Below, one piece after another: positions 17,971 through 26,881 of a stretch of 64,000 bases of DNA (position 1 is the first letter of the stretch; every line of letters starts with the position of its first letter). Source of the stretch: Novosphingobium sp. MD-1 (lineage in GTDB: Bacteria; Pseudomonadota; Alphaproteobacteria; Sphingomonadales; Sphingomonadaceae); contig NZ_BBXA01000021.1 of NCBI RefSeq assembly GCF_001014975.1, positions 62,001 to 126,000 on the forward strand, read 5' to 3'. The translations under genes were made by a program, and so were the position numbers. Below the pieces are notes generated by a model that saw only the letters and a list, made by a program, of their open reading frames with translations, did no database searches and was not told where the DNA came from.

Positions 17971-18357
17971 TTATCTGGCAGGGCAGGGATACCGGTTGCG
18001 GAACAGGTCAGCCACCGCCGTCGCCACCGTGGTCTGGCCGCGCGCGCCGACAGGGTAGGTCCGCATCTGGCCGATCACGTCATCGCTGTTGAACGGCGCG
18101 CGGCCGGCGGGCGGGCAACTGCTGGGGCGGCCGGCGGCCTGTTCCCCGCGCAGGCGCGAGCGATAGGCCTGCGCGGCCCCGGTCACTTCGCCCTTGAGCA
18201 GCGAATAGTCCGACGACATCAGCGCCAGCGGCCCCCTGGAGCGCAGCGCATCGGCCTTGGCCAGAAACGTGGCCACGGTCATGTCGCCCGGCGCGGACGC
18301 CGCGGGCATGGCAAGGCTCAGCAGGCCCGCTGCGGCGGCAATGGCGATAGGCTTCAT
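17971..18357 (-). CDS. Small secreted protein of unknown function
   Basis: The product is 128 residues with a signal peptide (MKPIAIAAAAGLLSLAMPAAS-AP). The mature part is alpha-helical-looking and has two cysteines (SSCPP and NRYPCPA) that could form a disulfide. The layout resembles small periplasmic Rap1a/Tai-type proteins, but the similarity is too loose for a firm call. It is monocistronic and is followed, on the other strand, by a DUF3667 gene. Confidence 0.7.
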   Translation of the reverse strand: MKPIAIAAAAGLLSLAMPAASAPGDMTVATFLAKADALRSRGPLALMSSDYSLLKGEVTGAAQAYRSRLRGEQAAGRPSSCPPAGRAPFNSDDVIGQMRTYPVGARGQTTVATAVADLFRNRYPCPAR

Positions 18358-18473
18358 GGCTCCCGTCCCTTTCCTTGTGCGGCCGCCTTATCGGGTTCGG
18401 CGCAAATCGACGGCGCGGACGGTAGTCACTCGCGCGGGACTTGGCTATTCCTTCACGCAACGACGGGGGCAGC

Positions 18474-19316
18474 ATGAACGAGAAAGTGCCGGCAAGCGCG
18501 GCGGACGATGGCCATACCCACGAAACCGCGTGCCTGAACTGCGGAACGACGCTGGTCGGCAGCCATTGCCACGCCTGCGGGCAGGCGGCGCACGTCCACC
18601 GCACGCTGGGCGCGTTCTTTCACGATCTGCTGCACGGCGTGTTCCATTTCGAGGGCAGGATCTGGCGCACGCTGCCGATGCTGGCGTGGCGGCCGGGCGA
18701 TCTCACCCGCCGCTATGTCGCGGGCGAGCGCGCGCGCTTCGTCTCCCCGCTGGCGCTGTTCCTGTTCGCCGTGTTCCTGATGTTCGCTGTGATGAAGCAG
18801 ACCGCCGGAGAAATCACGCCACAGACGAAGATCGACGCCGACGGCAAGGCGCAGGTCGTCGGCAACGGCGAGATCAACTCCGTTTCCAGCGACGTGCCGG
18901 TGATCGATCACGCTCTGCAGAAGTTCAAGGCCAACCCCGGCCTCGCGCTCTACAAGGTACAGACGTACGCCTACAAGTACAGCTGGCTGCTGATCCCGAT
19001 CTCGGTGCCGTTCGTGTGGCTGCTGTTTCCGTTCAGCCGGCGCTTCCATCTGTACGATCACACCGTGTTCGTGACTTATTCGATCAGTTTCATGACCATT
19101 CTGGCCACGGTGCTGATGCTGGCCAGTCTGGCGCATCTGCCGGGGCTGGCAATCGTGGCGCTATTGGTGCCGCCGCTCCACCTCTACCGGCAGGTGCGCG
19201 GAGCCTATGGCGTTTCGCGGTTCGGCGCGCTGTGGCGCACGCTGGCGCTCGGCATCGTCGCCTTTGCCGCGCTGGCGCTGTTCGCCCTGTTCGTTCTGGC
19301 CGAAACCGGCGCCTGA
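18474..19316 (+). CDS. DUF3667 membrane protein with N-terminal zinc ribbon
   Basis: The product is 280 residues. Four cysteines in two CxxC pairs (Cys20, Cys23, Cys32, Cys35; CLNCGTTLVGSHCHACGQ) form a zinc-ribbon. It is followed by the family block FFHDLLHGVFHFEGRIWRTL and GDLTRRYVAGERARFVSPLA. About five membrane helices occupy the rest. The start at 18474 follows a GGGGG stretch; an ATG at 18441 is also in frame but lacks a site. Function of the family is unknown. It converges on the quinone oxidoreductase gene with 19 bp between stops. Confidence 0.88.
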   Translation: MNEKVPASAADDGHTHETACLNCGTTLVGSHCHACGQAAHVHRTLGAFFHDLLHGVFHFEGRIWRTLPMLAWRPGDLTRRYVAGERARFVSPLALFLFAVFLMFAVMKQTAGEITPQTKIDADGKAQVVGNGEINSVSSDVPVIDHALQKFKANPGLALYKVQTYAYKYSWLLIPISVPFVWLLFPFSRRFHLYDHTVFVTYSISFMTILATVLMLASLAHLPGLAIVALLVPPLHLYRQVRGAYGVSRFGALWRTLALGIVAFAALALFALFVLAETGA

Positions 19317-19335
19317 GCCTTTCCGAAGCGCGGCG

Positions 19336-20316
19336 TCAGCAATCCAGCACGTAAGGCCCGATCCCGCGCGCTTCCAGCGCGGCATGGGCATCGGCGGCGC
19401 GCGCCAGCGGGAAGCGCCCGCCGATCGCCAGCGGCAGCGCGCCCGAAGCCATGGCATCGAACAGCGCGGCCGATGCCGCGACCAGCTTCTCGCGCGTGCC
19501 GACATAGGCCCAGAGGAACGGCCGCGTCAGCGAGAGCGACTTCGCGCCAAGCCGGGAAATGTCGAGCGGCGGGATAGTGCCCGAGGCCTGCCCGTAATTG
19601 ACCAGGTGCCCGCGCGTCGCCAGCACCGCCAGCGATCCGTCGAACGTATCCTTGCCCACCGCGTCATAGGCCACTTCCACGCCCGCACCGCCGGTCAGGT
19701 CCATCACGCGGGCGACCACGTCCTCCTCGCGATAGCGGATCACCGCGTCGCAGCCGGCGGCCTGCGCCAGCGCGACCTTCTCCGGCGAACCCGCGGTGCC
19801 GATCACAGTTGCGCCGCGCAACTTCGCCATGCGCGCGACCAGCTGGCCCACGCCGCCGCCCGCCGCCTGCACCAGCACGTTCGCGCCGGGCGACACGGGA
19901 TGGACATCGGTGACCAGCGCCTGCGCGGTCAGCCCTTTGAGATACCACGCCGCCGCCACGGCATCGTCCACGCCATCGGGCACGGGCACCGCCAGCGCGG
20001 CATCGACCACGCGGGCGCGGGCATAGCCGCCGTACTTGCGCTCGATATAGGCCACGCGGTCGCCGGGCGCGAAACCGGTCACGCCCTCGCCCAGGGCCTC
20101 GACCACGCCCACGCCTTCCAGCCCCGGAACGCCGGGCAGCGCCAGCGTGCGGTACGATCCCGAACGGACGTAGATATCGTGGAAGTTCACGCCGGCGGCG
20201 GTCTGCCGGACCAGCAGCTCGCCCGGACCGGGGGCCGCCAGCGGCACCTCCTCCAGCACCAGGGCCTCGGGGCCGCCATAGGCGCGGATCACGATCGCTT
20301 GGGTGGTCTGGGTCAT
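19336..20316 (-). CDS. NADPH:quinone oxidoreductase (zinc-free MDR superfamily)
   Basis: This protein has 326 residues. It has the N-terminal GroES-like domain (GPGELLVRQTAAGVNFHDIYVRSGSY) and a Rossmann domain with VLVQAAGGGVGQLVARMAK. The AAGGGVG motif fits NADPH binding in the QOR group, and the zinc-ligand cysteines are missing as expected. It reduces quinones or similar electrophiles in the cytoplasm. The start at 20316 was taken over 20370 because the upstream part reads into an inverted repeat. It is monocistronic. Confidence 0.92.
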   Translation of the reverse strand: MTQTTQAIVIRAYGGPEALVLEEVPLAAPGPGELLVRQTAAGVNFHDIYVRSGSYRTLALPGVPGLEGVGVVEALGEGVTGFAPGDRVAYIERKYGGYARARVVDAALAVPVPDGVDDAVAAAWYLKGLTAQALVTDVHPVSPGANVLVQAAGGGVGQLVARMAKLRGATVIGTAGSPEKVALAQAAGCDAVIRYREEDVVARVMDLTGGAGVEVAYDAVGKDTFDGSLAVLATRGHLVNYGQASGTIPPLDISRLGAKSLSLTRPFLWAYVGTREKLVAASAALFDAMASGALPLAIGGRFPLARAADAHAALEARGIGPYVLDC

Positions 20317-20362
20317 GGAACGGGCCTCACCATGGGAAGGGAAGGACTGGATTGAGCAGATC

Positions 20363-20473
20363 CCGCTCATCCTGAGCTTGTCGAAGGACGCGCGATACGG
20401 TTCGATCTTGACGCGGTTTACCGTGCGCCGGGCAAACGCCGCGCGCGTCCTTCGACAGGCTCAGGACGAACGG
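20363..20473. repeat. REP-like inverted repeat between ftsH and the quinone oxidoreductase gene
   Basis: Two 32-bp arms (20363-20394 and 20442-20473) are inverted copies with three mismatches. They are built around the sequence CCTGAGCNTGTCGAAGGAC. Intergenic elements with the core TTCGACAGGCTCAGG are, to my knowledge, common in sphingomonad and xanthomonad genomes. The arms could fold into a long hairpin just after ftsH (stop at 20525) and before the next gene on the same strand, so it may end or stabilise the ftsH transcript. Confidence 0.8.
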
Positions 20474-20524
20474 AGGGCTGGTCGTCGGGCCCAAGGCCGC
20501 GAGAACGGGACGGCGTATCCGCCT

Positions 20525-22468
<1,944 letters not shown>

Positions 22469-22597
22469 CGCAATGCCTTCGAATGGGCGGACTCGTCCCG
22501 CCTGCGCTCCCGTCAATGTAGGAGCGCGAGGGTGAATAGCAATATAACCGAAGGTCCGAATTTCCGGTAGTCGCCTGCCCGCCCTTCGTCGCCCGGC

Positions 22598-23557
22598 TTA
22601 CTGCGAAGGCTGCAGCTTGGTGTTCAGCACCCAGCCCACGTTGTCGTTCTCGTCGGCCACTTCCCACCACAGGCCCTGCTTGTTGCCGGTGGGGAACACG
22701 ATCGAGCCGGGGGGAAGCGTGCGGACGACCGCGCCCGCCGCCGCCGGCGTGCGCCGCATCGTGACCGGAGCAAACGCGGTGAAGCTGCGCGTCGGCGCGG
22801 CCTCGGCCGTTCCCGCTGACCCGGCCTGGACGCCGCCCAGTTCGGTCACCAGCTTGCTGTAGGCATCGATGAACGCCAGCGTGACGATCCGGCCGATGTC
22901 GGTGTTGTCGTACCCGCCGCCGACCACGCCCGCGCCCACGCCGCCGAAGAAGCCACCGCCGGCGCCGAAGCTGATGTCGTTCTTGGCCGCATAGCCTTCG
23001 ACCGTGGCGATGGTTTCGGTGGTGCGGACATTGGTGACCGACAGCACCGTATTGGCTTCCAGCTTCCGGCTCTTGATGCCGCCCAGCAAGCCGCCGACCG
23101 CCCCGCCAAACAGGCCGCCGACCGCGCCTGCCGCGCCGCTGCCCTGCGAATTGCGGTTGGCGCCCTGCACTTCGGCGACCAGCACGTAATCCGCCGCGCG
23201 GATCTGGTTCTGGCCGACGTTCGATCCGCGCTGGTGGCCAAGGTTGGCGCCGATGTCGCGCTCGCGCTGCGCCGCGCTCAACCCGGTGCCGCGATCGACC
23301 AGGTTGAAGCAGCCCGAACGCTGCACGATCACTTTCAGCAGCTTCTGCGGCGGCGCCAGGTTGTACTGCGTCCAGCCATAGGGATCATCGCCATCGACGA
23401 TCGAGATCGTGCCCAGCTTGCGCGCGCAATGCGGCACGTCGTTCGCCGCCTGCCGCTGAAGCTGCTCGGCATTGGACGGCTTGGCCTGCTTCGGCTCGGC
23501 GTAGGCGGGCGTTGTCAGCAACGACAGCAGGACAACGGACGGAATAAACTTGTTCAT
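22598..23557 (-). CDS. CsgG/HfaB-like secreted protein with C-terminal SH3 domain
   Basis: This protein has 319 residues with a signal peptide (to about TTPAYA-EP, residue 22). The middle matches the CsgG-like fold: GTISIVDGDDPYGWTQYN, a Gln/Arg segment, NQIRAADYVLVAEVQG, then a Gly-rich hydrophobic hairpin (AVGGLFGGAVGGLLGG), then VLSVTNVRTTETIATVEG. Residues about 250-319 look like an SH3-type domain (GIVLPTGNKQ-like, WWEVADENDNVGWVLNTKL). CsgG proteins form outer-membrane secretion channels for curli-like fibres; no curli subunit genes are present here and the usual lipoprotein Cys is absent. So the family is likely but the role is not. It is inserted between tilS and ftsH. Confidence 0.7.
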   Translation of the reverse strand: MNKFIPSVVLLSLLTTPAYAEPKQAKPSNAEQLQRQAANDVPHCARKLGTISIVDGDDPYGWTQYNLAPPQKLLKVIVQRSGCFNLVDRGTGLSAAQRERDIGANLGHQRGSNVGQNQIRAADYVLVAEVQGANRNSQGSGAAGAVGGLFGGAVGGLLGGIKSRKLEANTVLSVTNVRTTETIATVEGYAAKNDISFGAGGGFFGGVGAGVVGGGYDNTDIGRIVTLAFIDAYSKLVTELGGVQAGSAGTAEAAPTRSFTAFAPVTMRRTPAAAGAVVRTLPPGSIVFPTGNKQGLWWEVADENDNVGWVLNTKLQPSQ

Positions 23558-23676
23558 CGAAGGCCCCCGAATCGGAAATCGCAACATGGCCGGTTCATGG
23601 ACGAAGCGGACCAGCCGATGCTGTGACGCAGATTACTCTCCGACGCATCGGAAAGGCAATTCTCCTTGCGGGAGAG

Positions 23677-24627
23677 TCATTTATCCCCGCCGCGATGGGG
23701 CGCGGCGCGGGTGAAGCGCCACTCCGCGCCCCGGCCTTCACCGCGCACGCCGGCCAGCGTGGCGATTCCCCCTGCTTCCAGCGCATCGTGCCAGCGGGCC
23801 AGTTCCGGTCCGCGCGGCTGCCCCGCGCCCAGTTCCGCGACGATCCGTTCCAGCACGCGCAGGGCCACCGCGCGCGGGACCGCCATCGCCCAGACCAGAC
23901 CGTCCGTATCCCGCCGCGCGGTGGCGAAGGCGCGCTCCGCCATCCATTCGATCGCGGCGTCGGCATCAGCCAGATGCGCCATGCTGTCGATCAGCCCGTC
24001 GACGTCCAGCCCGCCGCCCGAGGCCAGGGCAGCGCGCACGCGCACCCGTTCGAAGCGGGGGTCGCGGTTCGAGGGATCATCGGCGGGCGTGATTCCGGCG
24101 GCAGCGACCAGCGTGGCAAGCTCCGCCCGGCGCCAGCCGAGCAGGGGCCGCAGCAGGGGCACGTCCGGATGGCCCGGCACCGCGGCGCGCGCGCGCATTC
24201 CGGCCAGGCCACGCACGCCCGCCCCCCGGTTGAGCCGCATGAAGAAGGTTTCGGCCTGATCGTCGGCGTGGTGCGCGGTGACCAGCGCGCCCAGCCCCTC
24301 GGCCCGCAGCCAGTCCCCCAGCGCGGCATAGCGCGCCGTCCGCGCCCGCGCCTGCACCCCCGCGCCGCCCGGCAGCGCCAGGGTGATCGTGCGATGGGCG
24401 ACGCCGCGTTCCCGGCACAGCCGTGCGACCATCCCGGCTTCGCCCGCGCTTTCGGCGCGCAGGCCGTGATCGACGGTGGCGACCGCGAAACGCCCCGGCA
24501 GCACCGCGCTGGCCAGCAGCATCAGGGCAACGCTGTCCGGTCCGCCCGAAACCGCGAGCCCGACGGGCGTCGCTTCGGGCCAGAGCCGCTCCCAGACGCC
24601 CGAAAAGCGGGTCAGCGCCGCGTCAAT
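23677..24627 (-). CDS. tilS: tRNA(Ile)-lysidine synthase
   Basis: TilS adds lysine to C34 of the minor isoleucine tRNA and is essential. The diagnostic PP-loop SGGPDS lies at 24535-24552 (residues 27-32 from the start proposed here), followed by VDHGLRAES and AHHADDQAETFFMRL. The first ATG in this frame is at 24522, after the PP-loop, so it cannot be the true start. Between the upstream stop codon (24634-24636) and the PP-loop no ATG, GTG or TTG is in frame. The only near-cognates are ATT at 24625-24627, with a G-run about 9 bp before it, and CTG at 24613-24615. ATT overlaps the cpoB stop, so coupled initiation there is proposed. Length 316 residues, short for TilS because the C-terminal lysine-tRNA domain is reduced. 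Confidence 0.85.
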   Translation of the reverse strand: MDAALTRFSGVWERLWPEATPVGLAVSGGPDSVALMLLASAVLPGRFAVATVDHGLRAESAGEAGMVARLCRERGVAHRTITLALPGGAGVQARARTARYAALGDWLRAEGLGALVTAHHADDQAETFFMRLNRGAGVRGLAGMRARAAVPGHPDVPLLRPLLGWRRAELATLVAAAGITPADDPSNRDPRFERVRVRAALASGGGLDVDGLIDSMAHLADADAAIEWMAERAFATARRDTDGLVWAMAVPRAVALRVLERIVAELGAGQPRGPELARWHDALEAGGIATLAGVRGEGRGAEWRFTRAAPHRGGDK

Positions 24628-25588
24628 CGCACTTCACCCCCCGCGTGGCGGCCTCGTACTGCGTCTTGAGCCGGCCTTCGACATCCTGCGGATAGGTCGC
24701 GCGGAATTCCTGGAACGCGCCGCAGGCCCGCTTGGTATCCTTGATCCGCGTCATCGCCACGCCCAGGTAGAGCAGGCTGTCGGAAGCGCGATCGCCCTTC
24801 TTGTCGGCCAGGTAGTTCTGCAGGAAGAACTGCGCCGCCGTGCCCGGCTTGCCATCGTCCAGCCACGCGCGGCCGAGCAGATTGCGGGCATAGCTGATCC
24901 GCTTGTGACGCGGATACTGGTCCACCACCTTCTGCAGCTGCTGCGCCGCTTCCGGATAGAACTTCGCTTCCCACAGGCGATAGCCGTAAAGGTATTCGTC
25001 CTCGCCCGCATCGTTGGACTTGGGCTTTTCGATCGCCCGCACCGCCGCGACGCGATCGGCCGACGGAGTCGCCGGCGTCGGGGTGGCCGCAGGAGCGGGC
25101 ACGGTGGCGGGTTTGGCAGCGGGCTTTGTCGTCACCGGCGGGAGGGTAACCGCGCCTGCCGGCGTTGCCGGCGTCGATGCGGCCGCTTCCGGTGCCGGGC
25201 TGGGTGCGGGGGCCGGCTCCAGCGCGGTCAGGCGCGCTTCCAGCTTGCCCATCCGGTTCTGGTTTTCCTCGGTCTGGGCGGTCAGGCGCTGCAACTGCTG
25301 CTCCACCGCGTCCATGCGGCTGAGCAGGTCCGTCACCGCGCCGGCGGCGGGCGTGCCGACGGCAGCGGGGGCGGGCGTGGTGGCGGCGGTGATTTCAGGC
25401 GCGAAGGTCTTGCCCGCGCCATCGGGGAACACCTTGCGCTGCACCGCGCGCAATTCCGTCTCGACGCGCTTCAGGCGGTTCTCGACGGTTTCCTGCGCCT
25501 GCGCGACGGCGAGGCTTGGCGCCACGGTGGCCATCGCGAGCAAGGCCAGCGCCACCAGCGAACCACGGCTGCGGAACTTCGTCTTCAT
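24623..25588 (-). CDS. cpoB: Tol-Pal system protein CpoB (YbgF)
   Basis: The product is 321 residues: a signal peptide (to about SLAVA-QA), then a coiled-coil trimerisation segment (ETVENRLKRVETELRAVQ... and RMDAVEQQLQRLTAQTEENQNRM, about 30-125). A Pro/Ala/Thr linker of about 70 residues follows. C-terminal TPR repeats cover YGYRLWEAKFYPEAAQQLQ and YARNLLGRAWLDDGKPGTA (about 200-321). It works in the periplasm with Tol-Pal and peptidoglycan synthases during cell constriction. tolB and pal are not in the window. The start at 25588 follows GGGAGTGACG. Its stop overlaps the proposed tilS start. Confidence 0.88.
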   Translation of the reverse strand: MKTKFRSRGSLVALALLAMATVAPSLAVAQAQETVENRLKRVETELRAVQRKVFPDGAGKTFAPEITAATTPAPAAVGTPAAGAVTDLLSRMDAVEQQLQRLTAQTEENQNRMGKLEARLTALEPAPAPSPAPEAAASTPATPAGAVTLPPVTTKPAAKPATVPAPAATPTPATPSADRVAAVRAIEKPKSNDAGEDEYLYGYRLWEAKFYPEAAQQLQKVVDQYPRHKRISYARNLLGRAWLDDGKPGTAAQFFLQNYLADKKGDRASDSLLYLGVAMTRIKDTKRACGAFQEFRATYPQDVEGRLKTQYEAATRGVKCD

Positions 25589-25741
25589 CGTCACTCCCGT
25601 CTGTCCGCCCGGCCACATGCCGGGAAAACGCGCGCGTCACGCGCAACAACCCCCTGCGGATGGCGTCACGCCGCCAGAACGCGGCCCGCCGTTATCGCGT
25701 GTTGCCTCAGGCCGCTCTCGAAGTCGAGCGGGTCCGCGCAA

Positions 25742-26758
25742 TCAAGGGGTGGGTAACGCCGCCGGAGAAGCGGCAGCGGCGGCCGGCGTTTCGGCCGGCA
25801 CGATCGCGGAGGGCGCCGCGCGCTCCGTCCGGCCATTGCCCGCCGCAGGGCGCGGCGGCGATGCTGAGGGCTGGGCCTGTTGCGCGGCCGGCGGCGGCGA
25901 CGCGGCGCGGGCCAGCAGCGCGGCGGCGGAAACCGGCACGTCCTTCACGATGCGTTGCGTATCGGCGATGCGGGGCACCGGTTTCCCGCCCACCGTAATC
26001 GCCAGCGCGTCGGGCCGAGCGGTCCACAGTCTGGGCTCCTGCACTCCGGCAGGAATGGTCCAGCTTTCGCCCTTGGCCAGCTGCTTCTGCAGGAGCTGCA
26101 CGCCCGCACCATCGTAGAACTTGACCCAGATGCCATCGTCCAGCGCGGTGAACACGACCGGCCCGGAGGCCGCGGGCGCGGCCGCCGCCGGGGCGGTCGG
26201 CGCCGGCGCAACCGCCGAAGCTTCGGGAGACGGCCCGACCAGCGGCGGCAGTTCCGCCGCGGGCCAGTACGAACTGCGCCAGAACACCAGCCCCAGCGCG
26301 ATCACGATCAGCACCAGAACGCCGGCCAGCCAGCTCAGCAGGCGCGACGGCGTCTTGGCCGGATCGCCCACCTCGAACTGGTGAATTTCGCGCGGGGGAG
26401 CGGCCGGTTCCTGCCGGTCCAGTTCGGCGCGCAGGTCGGCCAGGATCGTCTTGTCGTCCAGCCCCACGGCGCGGGCGTAGCTGCGCGCGAAGCCCAGGGC
26501 ATAGGGACGGCCTGACAGGGCCGCGTAATCGCCGGCTTCCAGCGATTCGATATGGCGCGTGGTAATCCGCGTGCGCGTGGAAAGATCGGCGACGCTCAGC
26601 CCGGCGGCCTCGCGCGCCGCGCGCAGCCGAGCGCCGACAGCCATGTTGCCAGGCAAATTGCCCGCCATGCCGCCGGCCACGGTTTCCCCCGCCCTCGAGG
26701 AGGCGGCATTCGCTTCGGCATCCGTGGCGACAAATTCGTTACCGTCGGCTTCGGCCAC
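25742..26758 (-). CDS. rodZ: RodZ-family helix-turn-helix membrane protein
   Basis: The product is 338 residues from a GTG start with GGGAG upstream. It has an unstructured N-terminal segment of about 40 residues. A cytoplasmic HTH domain (LRAAREAAGLSVADLSTRTR, ITTRHIESLEAGDYAALSGRPYALGFARSYA, about 43-110) follows, then one membrane helix (WLAGVLVLIVIALGLVFW, about 145-163). The periplasmic DUF4115-like beta domain (VVFTALDDGIWVKFYDGAG, LAKGESWTIPA) precedes a long Ala/Pro tail. RodZ links MreB to the cell-wall elongation machinery. mreB is not in the window. The family also includes a few regulators, but the layout is that of RodZ. Confidence 0.83.
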   Translation of the reverse strand: MAEADGNEFVATDAEANAASSRAGETVAGGMAGNLPGNMAVGARLRAAREAAGLSVADLSTRTRITTRHIESLEAGDYAALSGRPYALGFARSYARAVGLDDKTILADLRAELDRQEPAAPPREIHQFEVGDPAKTPSRLLSWLAGVLVLIVIALGLVFWRSSYWPAAELPPLVGPSPEASAVAPAPTAPAAAAPAASGPVVFTALDDGIWVKFYDGAGVQLLQKQLAKGESWTIPAGVQEPRLWTARPDALAITVGGKPVPRIADTQRIVKDVPVSAAALLARAASPPPAAQQAQPSASPPRPAAGNGRTERAAPSAIVPAETPAAAAASPAALPTP

Positions 26759-26881
26759 GGTGCGACTCCCAAATTTATGCAGGGTTATCCCAATGCGCAG
26801 GGCTTCGTTGCAATTGCGCGAAAGTCAACGGTTTTGCGCCACATTGCGGCGGTTCTGGAGACGAATCCCTCCGGTCCAGTT

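Noticed and set aside
20331..20480. Insertion sequence remnant
   Set aside because: The inverted arms flank only ~47 bp and no transposase fragment is present; it is better explained as a REP-like element.
24625..24636. tilS as a broken pseudogene
   Set aside because: The motif-bearing frame is intact for 316 codons and the gene is essential; a non-standard start is simpler than inactivation.
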